Below, piece by piece: positions 21,450-32,118 of a stretch of 64,000 nucleotides of DNA (position 1 is the stretch's first letter; every line of letters starts with the position of its first letter). The notes beneath the pieces are model-generated. The model ran no database searches. It was not told where the DNA came from and saw only the letters and a program-made list of their open reading frames with translations. The stretch is from Photobacterium leiognathi (GTDB lineage: Bacteria; Pseudomonadota; Gammaproteobacteria; Enterobacterales; Vibrionaceae), in NCBI RefSeq assembly GCF_030685535.1, contig NZ_CP131601.1:496001-560000 (forward strand). The letters are read 5' to 3'. The translations under genes and the position numbers were made by a program.

Positions 21450-21728
21450 ATGCGCCTGTTTATTATTGTTTTATTAGGGCTTTTAGCTTGGTTACAATAC
21501 GACTTCTGGTATGGCAAAAATGGTATGAATGAATATACTGCCGTTGAAGAAAGTGTAGCTCTACAAGAAAAAGCGAATGCAGAGCTTCACCAGCGTAACC
21601 AGCAGATGTATGCCGAGATCAAAGATCTGCATGGTGGTAAAGAAGCAGTTGAAGAACGTGCTCGTACCGATCTTGGTTTAGTGAAACCAGGAGAAACATT
21701 TGTTCGTGTGGTTGGTGATAATAACTAA
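21450..21728 (+). CDS. ftsB: Cell division protein FtsB
   Basis: Bitopic membrane protein that forms the FtsQLB subcomplex of the divisome. ATG 21450 with GGGAG upstream gives 92 residues (MRLFIIVLLGLLAWLQYDFWYGKNG), with one membrane segment, then a coiled coil (YTAVEESVALQEKANAELHQ) and the conserved ERARTDLGLVKPGETF. ispD begins 35 bases later, as in E. coli. Confidence 0.95.
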   Translation: MRLFIIVLLGLLAWLQYDFWYGKNGMNEYTAVEESVALQEKANAELHQRNQQMYAEIKDLHGGKEAVEERARTDLGLVKPGETFVRVVGDNN

Positions 21729-21763
21729 TTACACTATCTAATTAAGTAATGAGATAACCATCC

Positions 21764-22471
21764 ATGATCGATAAATGTATTGCTGTTGTTCCTGCGGCTG
21801 GTGTTGGTAGTCGTATGGCAGCAGATCGCCCTAAACAATATTTGACGATTGCGGGAAAAACGATCCTTGAGCACTCAGTGGAGCGTTTATTAAGTTTGCC
21901 TGAAATTCAACACGTGGTTATTGTGGTTAGTAAAACAGATCCGTATTTTCCAACCTTGCCGCTGGCTAATGATCCTCGTATTACCGTGGTTGATGGTGGC
22001 GCAGAGCGAGTAGATTCTGTGTTTTCAGGTTTAGCGGCTATCAATGATGATAATGCATGGGTGATGGTGCATGATGCGGCAAGACCTTGCGTACGATTAG
22101 ACGACCTTCGTCAGTTAATGGTTGCAGCTCAGCAAAGCGAGTGTGGTGCGATTTTAGCAACACCTGTTCGCGATACCATGAAACGTGCAAAAGTGAATGA
22201 ACAAGACAACGTGATTGATCACACTGTTGATCGTGAACAATTGTGGCATGCACTTACCCCACAAATGTTTCGAGCAGGACAACTGCGTGAAGCATTAACA
22301 ACCGCATTGGCACAAGATGCTGTGATCACCGATGAGGCATCAGCACTTGAGTTTTGTGGTTATTCTCCAGTGTTAGTTAAAGGTCGCGCTGATAATTTAA
22401 AAGTCACGCAGCCAGAAGATTTAGCGTTAGCAGAGTTCTACTTACAACAACTATTAAAGGAATGTTCATAA
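21764..22471 (+). CDS. ispD: 2-C-methyl-D-erythritol 4-phosphate cytidylyltransferase
   Basis: Third enzyme of the MEP isoprenoid pathway, forming CDP-methylerythritol from CTP. The 235-residue product has the nucleotide-binding start [20 protein letters not shown], the [10 protein letters not shown] motif and the [12 protein letters not shown] region ([14 protein letters not shown]). One-base overlap of its stop with the ispF start (TAATG) shows coupling. Confidence 0.97.
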   Translation: MIDKCIAVVPAAGVGSRMAADRPKQYLTIAGKTILEHSVERLLSLPEIQHVVIVVSKTDPYFPTLPLANDPRITVVDGGAERVDSVFSGLAAINDDNAWVMVHDAARPCVRLDDLRQLMVAAQQSECGAILATPVRDTMKRAKVNEQDNVIDHTVDREQLWHALTPQMFRAGQLREALTTALAQDAVITDEASALEFCGYSPVLVKGRADNLKVTQPEDLALAEFYLQQLLKECS

Positions 22472-22947
22472 TGCGTATTGGTCATGGTTTTGATGTTCAT
22501 AAATTTGGTGGTGAAGGTCCGGTTATTATTGGTGGCGTTGCTATCCCTTATGAACAAGGTTTAATTGCTCACTCTGATGGTGATGTAGCACTTCATGCGG
22601 TATGTGATGCGCTATTAGGTGCGATTGGTGCTGGTGATATTGGTCGCCATTTCCCTGATACCGATGCCGAGTGGGCAGGGGCTGATAGCCGATTTTTATT
22701 ACGTGATGTCTACAGTAAAGTTAAGGCGCAAGGCTATAGCTTAGGTAATGTAGACGTTACTATCATGGCACAAGCACCCAAAATGGCACCTCATATTGAT
22801 GCCATGTGTCAGGCAATAGCGGAAGATTTAGAAACAGATGTCGCTAATGTTAATGTTAAAGCAACGACAACTGAACGTTTGGGTTTTACTGGACGTAAAG
22901 AAGGCATTGCTTGTGAAGCCGTTGTTTTAATTAAAAAGGTATCTTGA
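22471..22947 (+). CDS. ispF: 2-C-methyl-D-erythritol 2,4-cyclodiphosphate synthase
   Basis: Fifth MEP-pathway enzyme, cyclising CDP-methylerythritol 2-phosphate with loss of CMP. ATG 22471 ([17 protein letters not shown]) gives 158 residues, the family length. Metal ligands DxH are in GFDVH, with [17 protein letters not shown] and the C-terminal [23 protein letters not shown] lies upstream, inside ispD. Confidence 0.97.
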   Translation: MRIGHGFDVHKFGGEGPVIIGGVAIPYEQGLIAHSDGDVALHAVCDALLGAIGAGDIGRHFPDTDAEWAGADSRFLLRDVYSKVKAQGYSLGNVDVTIMAQAPKMAPHIDAMCQAIAEDLETDVANVNVKATTTERLGFTGRKEGIACEAVVLIKKVS

Positions 22948-22951
22948 GCTT

Positions 22952-24034
22952 ATGTCTCACTCTCACACTGCGGAAAATATCATGGATTGTTTTAACTGGT
23001 TTCATGCAAAACCAGTTTGTCACGGACGCATTAAAGCTAACCCTGAAGACTTCATCGTAAATGAAGAGCTCGGTTTTGAGTTTAGCGGTACAGGCGAACA
23101 CCTAATGGTGAAAATTCGCAAGGTCGGTGAAAACACCAAGTATGTAGTGAACGAGTTAGCAAAAGCATGTGGCGTGAAATCACGTGACGTGAGCTGGGCA
23201 GGACTTAAAGATCGTCATGCGGTGACTGAGCAGTGGTTAAGTGTTCACTTGCCGGGCAAAGTCGATCCTGATCTTAGTCAGTTTGAAGCTGAACATCCTG
23301 GTGTCGAAATTCTTGAAGTGACACGCCACGATAAAAAATTACGCCCAGGTGATTTAGCGGGTAACTGGTTCCAATTACGTCTTACTGATCTAGATAACCT
23401 TGATGCATTAACTGAGCGTCTAGAAATAGTCAAAGCACAAGGTGTTGCCAACTATTTTGGTGAGCAGCGTTTTGGTCATGGTGGTAATAACGTGATTAAA
23501 GCACGTGCTTGGGGCAACGATGAGTTCCGTGTACGTGATAAGAGCAAGCGTAGTTTTTATCTTTCAGCAGCACGTTCTTGGATGTTTAACCAAGTATTGT
23601 CACAGCGTATTGAGCAAGGTTTAGCGGCAACGATTATCGCTGGTGATTGCTTACAAGCTGCAGGTGATGAGCGTACCTTTGTCGCGGATGTGGTTACGGA
23701 TGCATTACAGCAGCAAGTTGCATCCGGTGAGCTTGCTATTACAGGTCCATTACTCGGTGATAATGCACTACCAACGCAAGGTGATGCACGAGCGTTTGAA
23801 CTAGCGATTGTAGAACAAGAGCCTGCGCTAGTTAAACTTGTGCGTGATAACCGCATGCGCCACGATCGTCGTCCATTGTTACTTATGCCTAAAAAGATGC
23901 AATGGCATTTCGAAGAGAAGGATTTGATTGTTTCATTTGCTCTACCCGCAGGTAGTTTTGCCACCTCGGTAGTGCGTGAGTTGATCATGCCACTTCAAGA
24001 TGAGGTAGTGAATGATGAGAATTCTGATCAGTAA
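22952..24034 (+). CDS. truD: tRNA pseudouridine(13) synthase TruD
   Basis: Makes pseudouridine at position 13 of tRNA(Glu). The 360-residue product has the catalytic Asp87 in [15 protein letters not shown], the [14 protein letters not shown] motif and the family C-terminus [15 protein letters not shown]. It starts 4 bases after ispF; a later in-frame ATG (22982, [10 protein letters not shown]) fits the E. coli N-terminus almost as well. Its 3' end overlaps surE by about 20 bases. Confidence 0.96.
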   Translation: MSHSHTAENIMDCFNWFHAKPVCHGRIKANPEDFIVNEELGFEFSGTGEHLMVKIRKVGENTKYVVNELAKACGVKSRDVSWAGLKDRHAVTEQWLSVHLPGKVDPDLSQFEAEHPGVEILEVTRHDKKLRPGDLAGNWFQLRLTDLDNLDALTERLEIVKAQGVANYFGEQRFGHGGNNVIKARAWGNDEFRVRDKSKRSFYLSAARSWMFNQVLSQRIEQGLAATIIAGDCLQAAGDERTFVADVVTDALQQQVASGELAITGPLLGDNALPTQGDARAFELAIVEQEPALVKLVRDNRMRHDRRPLLLMPKKMQWHFEEKDLIVSFALPAGSFATSVVRELIMPLQDEVVNDENSDQ

Positions 24035-24764
24035 TGACGATGGTATTTTTGCCGAAGGTATTAATACACTCACAAAAGCATTAAGTGAATTAGCGGAAGT
24101 AATAGTTGTTGCCCCTGATCGAAATCGATCAGGGGCATCAAATTCGCTAACTCTGGATTACCCGTTACGTATTCGAGAAGAAGGTAAAAATCGTATCTCG
24201 GTTCAAGGAACACCAACGGATTGTGTGCACTTTGCTCTAAATGAATGGCTAGATGCACGTCCCGATATTGTGGTTGCTGGCATTAATCACGGTGCCAATT
24301 TAGGTGATGATGTGCTGTATTCAGGCACAGTTGCCGCAGCCACTGAAGGTCACTTCCTTGGTGTGCCAGCGATTGCGGTTTCTTTAGTTGGTGATCAGCA
24401 TTTTGAAACAGCAGCGAAAGTGATTCAACAAGTTGTTAAGCAGCTATCGCAACAGCCATTACCGAGCAACAATATCTTAAATATTAATGTTCCAGATGTG
24501 CCTTTTGAACAGTTGAGGCCATGGCAAGTGACACGTCTAGGTGCACGTCATCGGGCTGAAAATATGATCAAAGAGTTAGATCCTCGTGGTAAAACGCTCT
24601 ACTGGCTAGGCCCTCCTGGTCAATGCCAAGATGCAGGCCCAGGCACTGACTTTTATGCCATAGAACAAGGTGCGGTTTCGATAACCCCACTGCAAGTTGA
24701 TTTGACCGCGCATGATGCCATGGTTGGGGTTGAAGGCTGGATGCAAAATGTGGAGATCCAGTAA
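24015..24764 (+). CDS. surE: 5'/3'-nucleotidase SurE
   Basis: Stationary-phase survival nucleotidase and exopolyphosphatase. Metal-binding Asp pair in [15 protein letters not shown] at the N-terminus, [25 protein letters not shown] and [20 protein letters not shown] are all conserved. ATG 24015 fits the family start; ATG 24012 is one codon earlier. The coding sequence for APDRNRSGA happens to form a perfect 12-bp palindrome (24110-24137). The surE-pcm-nlpD-rpoS order is the classic stationary-phase cluster. Confidence 0.97.
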   Translation: MRILISNDDGIFAEGINTLTKALSELAEVIVVAPDRNRSGASNSLTLDYPLRIREEGKNRISVQGTPTDCVHFALNEWLDARPDIVVAGINHGANLGDDVLYSGTVAAATEGHFLGVPAIAVSLVGDQHFETAAKVIQQVVKQLSQQPLPSNNILNINVPDVPFEQLRPWQVTRLGARHRAENMIKELDPRGKTLYWLGPPGQCQDAGPGTDFYAIEQGAVSITPLQVDLTAHDAMVGVEGWMQNVEIQ

Positions 24765-24766
24765 CC

Positions 24767-25396
24767 ATGCGGTATCAAAGTCAGCTTGATAGTTTAATCG
24801 TATTTTTAAGTAATAAAGGGATCAGCGATCAGCGTGTACTCAATGCGATAGCGACTGTTCCCCGTGAACGCTTCGTTGATGAAGCTTTCTCTTTTCAAGC
24901 ATACGAGAATAATGCGCTACCGATTGGTAGTGGGCAGACAATTTCTCAACCCTACATTGTTGCAAAAATGACCGAGTTATTGGGCTTAACTTACCAATCT
25001 TCAGTGTTAGAAATTGGCACAGGCTCAGGTTATCAAACAGCAGTGTTAGCTCAACTTGTTGAGCATGTTTATTCAGTTGAGCGTATCAAAGCCTTGCAAT
25101 GGCAAGCGAAAAGACGCTTTAAACAATTAGAGTTACATAACATATCAACAAAGCATGGTGATGGTTGGCAAGGGTGGGCAAATAAAGGGCCTTTCGATGC
25201 CATTATCGTGACGGCAGCACCAAGTGAAGTTCCCCAGAGCTTACTTGAGCAACTTGTTGATGGTGGACGATTAATTTTGCCTGTGGGTTGCCAACAGCAA
25301 GAATTGAAATTGATTGTCCGAAATGGCGAAGCATTTTGCGAAACCGTGATTGAACCCGTAAGATTTGTGCCTTTAGTGGCTGGAGATTTGGCTTAA
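24767..25396 (+). CDS. pcm: Protein-L-isoaspartate O-methyltransferase
   Basis: Repairs isoaspartyl residues in aged proteins using SAM. The 209-residue product contains [35 protein letters not shown] (as adjacent conserved blocks) and the SAM motif [16 protein letters not shown]. Starts 2 bases after the surE stop. No anomaly. Confidence 0.97.
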   Translation: MRYQSQLDSLIVFLSNKGISDQRVLNAIATVPRERFVDEAFSFQAYENNALPIGSGQTISQPYIVAKMTELLGLTYQSSVLEIGTGSGYQTAVLAQLVEHVYSVERIKALQWQAKRRFKQLELHNISTKHGDGWQGWANKGPFDAIIVTAAPSEVPQSLLEQLVDGGRLILPVGCQQQELKLIVRNGEAFCETVIEPVRFVPLVAGDLA

Positions 25397-25399
25397 ACC

Positions 25400-26260
25400 A
25401 TGAGTACAGAGTGTATGATGAAAAAAATTATTCAACCTTCTTTGTTAGCAGTAACCAGTATGATTCTGCTATCAGCTTGTAGTAGCCATACACCAGCTCC
25501 GGTTGCCAATCTTAACAAAGACTATTCTCAATTAGAGCGTGGTAGCTTTAGAGGGGATTCATACACGGTACGTAAAGGGGATACGCTATATTTTATCTCC
25601 TATGTAACAGGTCAAAATGTCAAAGATATTGTTAGCCTAAACAATTTAGCGCCACCATACATTATTTACCCAGGCCAACGATTAGCTATTCCAAGCGGTA
25701 GTCGTTCATCATCTTCTTCAGTGAGTACTCCAGCGGTTAAACCGACCCCAGTGAGTAAACCTAAACCTGTTTCAAAACCTGTTGAACAAAAAACAGACAA
25801 TAAAACGGTTGCACAGGCAAAACCAAAAGAGTACTCTGAAAACTCAAATGTTAACAAACCTGTAACAACTAAGCCGGGCACAACCCCATCAACATCGAAA
25901 TGGGCTTGGCCTGTAAAAGGTAAAATTATTGCTAGATTCTCAAATTCAGAAAATGGCAATAGAGGTATCGATATTGCAGGTACGCGAGGAGAAGCGATTA
26001 AAGCAACCGCAGCAGGTGTTGTTGTATATGCGGGTGATGCGTTACCGGGTTACGGTAATTTAGTCATTATCAAGCATGGTGAAGATTATCTAAGTGCTTA
26101 TGCACATAACGATAAGATTTTGGTAAAAGAGCAACAAACAGTAAAAGCTGGGCAAAAGATAGCTTCCATGGGAAGCACTGGGGCTAGCAGTGTAAGGCTA
26201 CATTTTGAAATTCGCTATAAGGGTAAATCAGTGGATCCAATGCGCTACTTACCTAAATAA
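25400..26260 (+). CDS. nlpD: Murein hydrolase activator NlpD (lipoprotein)
   Basis: Outer-membrane lipoprotein that activates the amidase AmiC at the septum. Lipobox LLSAC (Cys near residue 27), one LysM domain (YTVRKGDTLYFISYVTGQN...PGQRLAIP), a Pro/Lys/Ser-rich linker, and a C-terminal M23/LytM domain (RGIDIAGTRGEAIKATAAG, RLHFEIRYKGKSVDPMRYL). The first zinc-ligand His of active LytM enzymes is replaced (NRGIDI), as is usual for this non-catalytic activator. Starts at 25415 or 25418 (MMKKIIQ) are also possible. rpoS promoters often lie inside nlpD. Confidence 0.95.
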   Translation: MSTECMMKKIIQPSLLAVTSMILLSACSSHTPAPVANLNKDYSQLERGSFRGDSYTVRKGDTLYFISYVTGQNVKDIVSLNNLAPPYIIYPGQRLAIPSGSRSSSSSVSTPAVKPTPVSKPKPVSKPVEQKTDNKTVAQAKPKEYSENSNVNKPVTTKPGTTPSTSKWAWPVKGKIIARFSNSENGNRGIDIAGTRGEAIKATAAGVVVYAGDALPGYGNLVIIKHGEDYLSAYAHNDKILVKEQQTVKAGQKIASMGSTGASSVRLHFEIRYKGKSVDPMRYLPK

Positions 26261-26343
26261 GAAACGAAAAATCAATGATGCAGCAATTAGAGATGACATG
26301 ATGAAGTTGTAATGTCTTGCTAACTCGCCATCTGGGAGGCGCT

Positions 26344-27345
26344 ATGAGTAGAAGCAGCACAGCCACAAACCTTGATTCATTCACTTTAGACGAAGACGTG
26401 GAAATGAACGTTCCAATGCCGTCTGCTGATGATAGTTCTGATACTGAAGCAATATCGGTTAACGATGATGACGCCGATATTGCTAAATATGAAGCAACTC
26501 AAAAAGCATTAGATGCTACCCAACTCTATCTCGGTGAGATAGGCTACTCGCCTCTTCTCACCGCAGAAGAAGAAGTCTTGTATGCACGTCGTGCATTGCG
26601 CGGTGATGAGGTCGCACGTAAACGAATGATTGAGAGTAATCTTCGTTTAGTGGTGAAAATCTCACGCCGTTATAGTAACCGAGGGCTTGCACTGCTCGAT
26701 TTGGTGGAAGAAGGTAATTTAGGCCTGATCCGCGCCGTTGAGAAGTTTGATCCTGAGCGTGGCTTCCGTTTCTCTACCTATGCGACATGGTGGATCCGTC
26801 AAACCATTGAGCGGGCGATCATGAACCAAACCCGTACCATCCGATTACCTATTCATGTGGTCAAAGAGCTCAATGTCTATTTACGTACGGCACGTGAATT
26901 GGCACAAAAGCTGGATCATGAGCCAACAGCGGAAGATATTGCGCAACAGTTAGAAAAACCTGTTGATGATGTGAATCGTATGCTGCGTTTAAATGAGCGA
27001 GTGAGCTCGGTAGATAATCCGATCGGTGGCGATTCAGAAAAAGCGCTGCTTGATATTATTCCTGATGAAAAAGGTGGAAGTCCTGAGTCATCAACCCAAG
27101 ATGATGATATCAAAAACTCAATTGTTCATTGGTTACAAGAACTTAATCCTAAGCAGCGTGAAGTGTTAGCGCGTCGATTTGGTTTGCTGGGCTATGAAGC
27201 ATCAACCCTTGAAGATGTTGGTCGTGAGATCGGTTTAACCCGTGAGCGTGTTCGCCAAATTCAAGTTGAAGGCTTGCGCCGCTTACGTGACATGCTAACG
27301 CACCAAGGACTTAATATTGAGTCGCTCTTTAATCAAGAGCTTTAA
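26344..27345 (+). CDS. rpoS: RNA polymerase sigma factor RpoS
   Basis: Stationary-phase and general-stress sigma factor. ATG 26344 ([13 protein letters not shown]) with GGGAGG just upstream gives 333 residues; an in-frame TTG lies at 26317. Conserved sigma-70 regions: 1.2 ([19 protein letters not shown]), 2 ([36 protein letters not shown]), 3, and 4.2 ([26 protein letters not shown]). Sits between nlpD and convergent mutS, as in E. coli and Vibrio. Confidence 0.98.
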   Translation: MSRSSTATNLDSFTLDEDVEMNVPMPSADDSSDTEAISVNDDDADIAKYEATQKALDATQLYLGEIGYSPLLTAEEEVLYARRALRGDEVARKRMIESNLRLVVKISRRYSNRGLALLDLVEEGNLGLIRAVEKFDPERGFRFSTYATWWIRQTIERAIMNQTRTIRLPIHVVKELNVYLRTARELAQKLDHEPTAEDIAQQLEKPVDDVNRMLRLNERVSSVDNPIGGDSEKALLDIIPDEKGGSPESSTQDDDIKNSIVHWLQELNPKQREVLARRFGLLGYEASTLEDVGREIGLTRERVRQIQVEGLRRLRDMLTHQGLNIESLFNQEL

Positions 27346-27404
27346 TTTACTCGATTCAGTGTAACTTTTTTACCACCTTCTAAATACATTGAAATAGTAA
27401 CAAG

Positions 27405-27432
27405 AAAAAAGGACGCAGAAGCGTCCTTTTTT
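27405..27432. terminator. Bidirectional terminator between rpoS and mutS
   Basis: Perfect 12-bp stem AAAAAAGGACGC (27405-27416) / GCGTCCTTTTTT (27421-27432) with loop AGAA. It has U tracts on both strands and serves the convergent genes. Confidence 0.92.
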
Positions 27433-27455
27433 GTGTCTACTGAACGAGTTAAAGA

Positions 27456-30035
27456 TTAAAGCAGTGCTTTTAATCGATATAACTCATCTAATGCTTGGCG
27501 TGGGGTTAAATCATCAGGATTCACATTCGCTAATGCTTCTTCCACTTCACTAGGCTCTGGGATCAAACTTAATTGATGCTCTTCTTTTGGTGCTTGTGAA
27601 GCTAAAGCGTCAGGTTGTAGCGCTTGCTGATGACCTGATGCTTCTAGTTGTTGCAACTTGATCTTAGCTCGCTTAATTACAGATTTCGGAACACCAGCTA
27701 AACTCGCTACCGCCAGGCCGTAAGACTTACTCGCTGCACCTTCTTGGACTGCGTGCATGAAGGCGATTTCATCACCGTGTTCAACAGCATCGAGGTGAAC
27801 GTTCGCTAATCCGGTTAATAGTGATGGCAGCTCTGTTAGTTCGAAGTAGTGAGTGGCGAATAATGTCATGGCTGAGATCTTATCTGCCAGCCATTCAGCA
27901 CTTGCCCATGCCAGAGATAGACCATCGTAAGTACTGGTACCACGACCAATTTCATCCATTAACACCAAACTTTGCTGGGTGGCGTTATGAAGAATATTCG
28001 CCGTTTCTGTCATTTCAACCATGAAGGTTGAGCGACCAGAGGCTAAGTCATCAGAGGCACCAATACGCGTAAAGATACGATCTAGTGGACCAATTTTTAC
28101 TGCTTCTGCTGGAACAAAAGAGCCCACATGTGCCATTAATGCAATCAATGCGGTTTGACGCATGTAAGTTGACTTACCACCCATGTTAGGACCAGTAATG
28201 ATCAACATGCGGCGATCTTGATGCAGCGAAATAGGGTTAGCGATAAACGGCTCACTTAACACATGTTCAACCACAGGGTGACGACCTGCGGTGATCTCAA
28301 TCCCTGTTTGCTCCATTAATTCAGGACGACAGTAATTGAGGCTATCAGCACGCTCAGCAAGGTTCGTTAGCACATCAAGTTCAGAAAGTGCACTTGCCGC
28401 ATTTTGTAGTTGCTCAAGATGTGGTAACAGTTGATCAAATAGCTCTTCCCATAGCTTTTTCTCTAAGGCGAGTGCTTTAGATTTTGAGTTAAGCACTTTA
28501 TCTTCATGCTCTTTAAGCTCAGGGATGATATAACGCTCGGCATTCTTTAGCGTTTGGCGACGCACGTAGTGGCTTGGTACTAAGTGGCTTTGACCACGGC
28601 TGACTTGAATGAAGAAACCGTGTACCTGGTTAAAGCCAACTTTTAAGCTATCAATATCATGACGCTCACGTTCGCTAGCTTCTAATTCTTCTAAGAATTT
28701 GGTTGCGCCATCAGCGAGATCACGCCATTCATCAAGCTCTGAATTATAGCCCGGTGCTAATACGCCACCATCACGGATGATCACGGGTGGGTTTTCAATG
28801 ATCGCACGTTCAAGCAGTTCACATAGCTCATCCATTGGAGCTGCATACGTCGCTAAATCACTAATGCGAGCTTGTGGCACTTCAGCTAATAAATCTGCTA
28901 ATTCTGGCAGATATTGCATAGCGGTACGCATACGAGCTAAGTCACGAGGACGTGCAGAGCGTAGTGCTAAACGTGCCAAAATACGCTCTAAGTCACCCAT
29001 GTGACGTAGTACACCAGCGACATCAACAAACATACCGCTGCCTTTAAATGCTTCAATAGCATCTAAGCGACCGTTAAGCTGTTTTTGATCTCGAATAGGC
29101 TGGTGGAGCCAACGTTTTAGCAGTCGACTACCCATCGGGGTTGCAGTTTGATCGAGTACCGATGCCAGTGTGTTGTCATAGCCGCCAGCTAAGTTTTGCG
29201 TAAGCTCTAGGTTACGACGCGTGGCGGCATCTAAGATCACTGCATGATCTTTGGTATCTAAGGTGATCGCACGAATATGTGGTAGCGCAGTACGTTGGGT
29301 ATCTTTAACGTATTGCATCAAACAGCCTGCCGCACATAAGCCAAGTTCTGCATTTTCAACGCCGAAACCGACCAAGTCACGAGTACCAAATTGCAGGGTT
29401 AATTGCTGACGTGCAGTGTCTAATTCAAATTCCCAAATAGGGCGACGACGCTTACCTTTAAACGGTTCAACTAAATGCAGGTAAGTGAAATCTTCTGGAT
29501 AAAGCAGTTCAGCAGGGCTAGTGCGCTGAAGCTCAGCTTGCATTTCTTCTTCACTAGCAGGCTCTGTGAGCATGAAGCGGCCAGATGTGATATCTAAGGT
29601 TGCGTAGCCAAATTTGTTATTTTCGGTGTAAATTGCAGCAATTAAGTTATCACGACGTTCATTAAGTAAGGCTTCATCACTGACAGTACCTGGCGTGACA
29701 ATACGAACTACTTTACGTTCTACTGGACCTTTGCTTGTTGCAGGATCGCCGATCTGTTCACAAATAGCGACAGAAACGCCTTGCTGTACTAGCTTGGCTA
29801 GGTAACCTTCTACTGCGTGGTAAGGCACACCCGCCATAGGGATAGGCTCGCCATTGGTTGAGCCACGCTTTGTTAATGAGATATCAAGCAGTTGAGAGGC
29901 GCGTTTTGCATCATCAAAAAACATCTCGTAGAAGTCACCCATTCGATAGAACAGTAAAACGTCAGGGTTCTCAGCTTTGATTTTCAAAAACTGCTGCATC
30001 ATAGGTGTATGTTTTTCTAAGCCTTTTATCGTCAC
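27456..30035 (-). CDS. mutS: DNA mismatch repair protein MutS
   Basis: Mismatch-recognition ATPase. The 859-residue product has the mismatch-binding N-terminus with the Phe wedge ([11 protein letters not shown]), connector and clamp domains, Walker [14 protein letters not shown], Walker [17 protein letters not shown], and a C-terminal HTH/tetramerisation tail ([16 protein letters not shown]). The start is a GTG at 30035, whose reading ([16 protein letters not shown]) fits the family. It is convergent with rpoS. Confidence 0.98.
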   Translation of the reverse strand: MTIKGLEKHTPMMQQFLKIKAENPDVLLFYRMGDFYEMFFDDAKRASQLLDISLTKRGSTNGEPIPMAGVPYHAVEGYLAKLVQQGVSVAICEQIGDPATSKGPVERKVVRIVTPGTVSDEALLNERRDNLIAAIYTENNKFGYATLDITSGRFMLTEPASEEEMQAELQRTSPAELLYPEDFTYLHLVEPFKGKRRRPIWEFELDTARQQLTLQFGTRDLVGFGVENAELGLCAAGCLMQYVKDTQRTALPHIRAITLDTKDHAVILDAATRRNLELTQNLAGGYDNTLASVLDQTATPMGSRLLKRWLHQPIRDQKQLNGRLDAIEAFKGSGMFVDVAGVLRHMGDLERILARLALRSARPRDLARMRTAMQYLPELADLLAEVPQARISDLATYAAPMDELCELLERAIIENPPVIIRDGGVLAPGYNSELDEWRDLADGATKFLEELEASERERHDIDSLKVGFNQVHGFFIQVSRGQSHLVPSHYVRRQTLKNAERYIIPELKEHEDKVLNSKSKALALEKKLWEELFDQLLPHLEQLQNAASALSELDVLTNLAERADSLNYCRPELMEQTGIEITAGRHPVVEHVLSEPFIANPISLHQDRRMLIITGPNMGGKSTYMRQTALIALMAHVGSFVPAEAVKIGPLDRIFTRIGASDDLASGRSTFMVEMTETANILHNATQQSLVLMDEIGRGTSTYDGLSLAWASAEWLADKISAMTLFATHYFELTELPSLLTGLANVHLDAVEHGDEIAFMHAVQEGAASKSYGLAVASLAGVPKSVIKRAKIKLQQLEASGHQQALQPDALASQAPKEEHQLSLIPEPSEVEEALANVNPDDLTPRQALDELYRLKALL

Positions 30036-30267
30036 GATATTGCCTACTCTTGCTTGAACTATGTCATGCTAAATTGACAGCACGACCAATGAATTTTGAC
30101 CGCTAAGGATACGTGAATCCGCTAATAGGGCAAAGCGGGATAGCGAGTTTTTTTAAGATATTTGCAATGGTAGTTGTTAGGCGTAAAGTCACAAAATTAA
30201 TTGTATTGAGTATGATGAAGTCATGCTTTTATGCACCATCATTAATCGTATTAGCAAGGAGCAACAA

Positions 30268-30759
30268 ATGAATATTGAACAGCTGGTCACTGATTTAGGA
30301 CTAGCCTTAAAAGATAAAGGTTGGATTGCGACAACCGCAGAATCATGTACCGGTGGTGGGGTCGCTTATGCCATCACTGAAATTCCTGGTAGCTCAGCAT
30401 GGTTCAACCGTTCATTTGTCACCTATAGTAATGAAGCAAAGCAAGAGATGCTGAGTGTTTCAGGTGCAACACTGGCAGAGTTTGGTGCAGTCAGTGAAGG
30501 CGTTGTATTTGAAATGGCTTGTGGTGCATTGGCGGCATCTCGTGCTGATATTAGTGTAGCGATCAGTGGTATTGCTGGTCCTGACGGAGGCACTGCTGAA
30601 AAGCCTGTTGGTACGGTGTGGTTTTGTTGGGCTGATAGTACAGAATGGCGATACACCACTTGTTGTCATTTTGAAGGCGATCGAAAAACAGTCAGATTAC
30701 AAGCGATTGCTAAAGCCTTGTCTGTCATGCTAGAGCGAGTAAAAAGCGTGAATGAGTAA
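30268..30759 (+). CDS. pncC: Nicotinamide-nucleotide amidohydrolase PncC (CinA C-terminal family)
   Basis: Deamidates nicotinamide mononucleotide to nicotinate mononucleotide in NAD recycling. ATG 30268 is preceded by AAGGAG at good spacing and gives 163 residues, the size of stand-alone CinA-C proteins. Conserved blocks: TTAESCTGGGVAYAITEIPGSS, FVTYSNEAK, SGIAGPDGGTAEKPVGTVWF. It lies just upstream of recA, as in E. coli (ygaD). Confidence 0.94.
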   Translation: MNIEQLVTDLGLALKDKGWIATTAESCTGGGVAYAITEIPGSSAWFNRSFVTYSNEAKQEMLSVSGATLAEFGAVSEGVVFEMACGALAASRADISVAISGIAGPDGGTAEKPVGTVWFCWADSTEWRYTTCCHFEGDRKTVRLQAIAKALSVMLERVKSVNE

Positions 30760-30802
30760 AAGTGGGCTGACGCATATTTAACAAAAAAAATGTAGTCACC
30801 TA

Positions 30803-30830
30803 TAGACACTGTATGAATAGACAGTATACT
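30803..30830 (+). promoter_or_regulatory. recA promoter with LexA (SOS) box
   Basis: TAGACA (30803-30808), 16-base spacer, TATACT (30825-30830). The spacer is a LexA box, CTGT-ATGAATAG-ACAG (30809-30824), matching CTGT-N8-ACAG exactly, so LexA would block polymerase directly. About 55 bases before the recA ATG. Confidence 0.9.
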
Positions 30831-30884
30831 AGTCTGCATTCAAACAGTTCAGAAATTTCATTTTAGCATCCGTTGGAGAGTCGA

Positions 30885-31937
30885 ATGGACGACAACAAAC
30901 AAAAGGCTCTTGCCGCAGCGTTAGGCCAGATTGAGAAGCAGTTCGGTAAAGGTTCAATCATGAAGTTGGGCGATAACCGTACTATGGATATCGAAACAAT
31001 TTCAACAGGTTCCCTATCTTTAGATATTGCACTGGGTGCTGGTGGCTTACCAATGGGTCGTATCGTAGAAATCTACGGTCCTGAATCTTCAGGTAAAACA
31101 ACTTTAACACTTGAAACGATTGCAGCAGCTCAGCGTAAAGGAAAAACCTGTGCTTTCATCGATGCTGAACACGCACTGGATCCTATTTACGCACAAAAGT
31201 TGGGTGTAGATATCGATCAGCTTTTAGTTTCTCAGCCTGATACAGGTGAGCAAGCTCTAGAAATTTGTGATGCATTAGCACGTTCTGGTGCCGTTGATCT
31301 TATCGTTGTTGACTCCGTTGCCGCACTAACACCTAAAGCTGAAATTGAAGGTGAAATGGGTGACTCACACATGGGTCTACAAGCACGTATGCTTTCTCAA
31401 GCAATGCGTAAGCTAACAGGTAACCTAAAGCAGTCTAACTGTATGTGTATCTTCATCAACCAGATCCGTATGAAGATCGGTGTGATGTTTGGTAACCCAG
31501 AAACGACTACTGGTGGTAACGCACTGAAGTTCTACGCATCTGTTCGTCTTGATATCCGTCGTACTGGCGCTATCAAAGAAGGTGACGAAGTTGTTGGTAA
31601 CGAAACGCGCATTAAAGTAGTTAAGAACAAGATTGCCGCACCATTTAAGCAAGCTGATACACAGATCCTTTACGGTCAAGGCTTTAACCGTAACGGTGAG
31701 CTAGTTGATCTAGGTGTTAAGCACAAGCTAGTAGAAAAAGCAGGTGCTTGGTACAGCTACAAGGGCGATAAGATCGGCCAAGGTAAAGCAAATGCGTGTA
31801 AGTTCTTAACTGAGAATCCAGAGACAGCAGCAGAGATCGAAGCGAAGTTACGTGAGCTATTACTTAGCCCTGTAACGGAAGGCGAAACATCTGAAGCACA
31901 AGACAACATGGATATCGAAGAAGACGAAGCATTCTAA
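30885..31937 (+). CDS. recA: Recombinase RecA
   Basis: Strand-exchange ATPase and LexA coprotease. ATG 30885 ([15 protein letters not shown]) with TTGGAGAG upstream gives 350 residues. Walker [10 protein letters not shown], the MAW motif, L1/L2 loops ([21 protein letters not shown] as adjacent blocks) and an acidic C-terminus ([11 protein letters not shown]) are present. Regulated by the LexA box above. A recX gene, commonly next, is not found here. Confidence 0.99.
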   Translation: MDDNKQKALAAALGQIEKQFGKGSIMKLGDNRTMDIETISTGSLSLDIALGAGGLPMGRIVEIYGPESSGKTTLTLETIAAAQRKGKTCAFIDAEHALDPIYAQKLGVDIDQLLVSQPDTGEQALEICDALARSGAVDLIVVDSVAALTPKAEIEGEMGDSHMGLQARMLSQAMRKLTGNLKQSNCMCIFINQIRMKIGVMFGNPETTTGGNALKFYASVRLDIRRTGAIKEGDEVVGNETRIKVVKNKIAAPFKQADTQILYGQGFNRNGELVDLGVKHKLVEKAGAWYSYKGDKIGQGKANACKFLTENPETAAEIEAKLRELLLSPVTEGETSEAQDNMDIEEDEAF

Positions 31938-31953
31938 GACGTCTTTAATCGTG

Positions 31954-31983
31954 AAAACCCAGCCAACAGGTTGGGTTTTTTTA
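31954..31983 (+). terminator. recA terminator
   Basis: AAAACCCAGCC (31954-31964) / GGTTGGGTTTT (31969-31979) with one G-U pair, loop AACA, followed by more T. Strong intrinsic terminator. Confidence 0.88.
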
Positions 31984-32118
31984 TATCTTTTGTTTTTGAA
32001 AATAGACATTTAAATCCCTGTCATTAGCTGGTTTTTGATCTAATATACCTGAACATCATTTTTTATTTACTAAACTGTGAATGTAAGTCGTTGATAATAC
32101 TTTGTAGGTGTGTGTTAG

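Noticed and set aside
23557..23988. 143-codon minus-strand ORF inside truD
   Set aside because: Fully inside a well-conserved gene, with Ser/Arg/Ala-rich composition typical of an antisense shadow.
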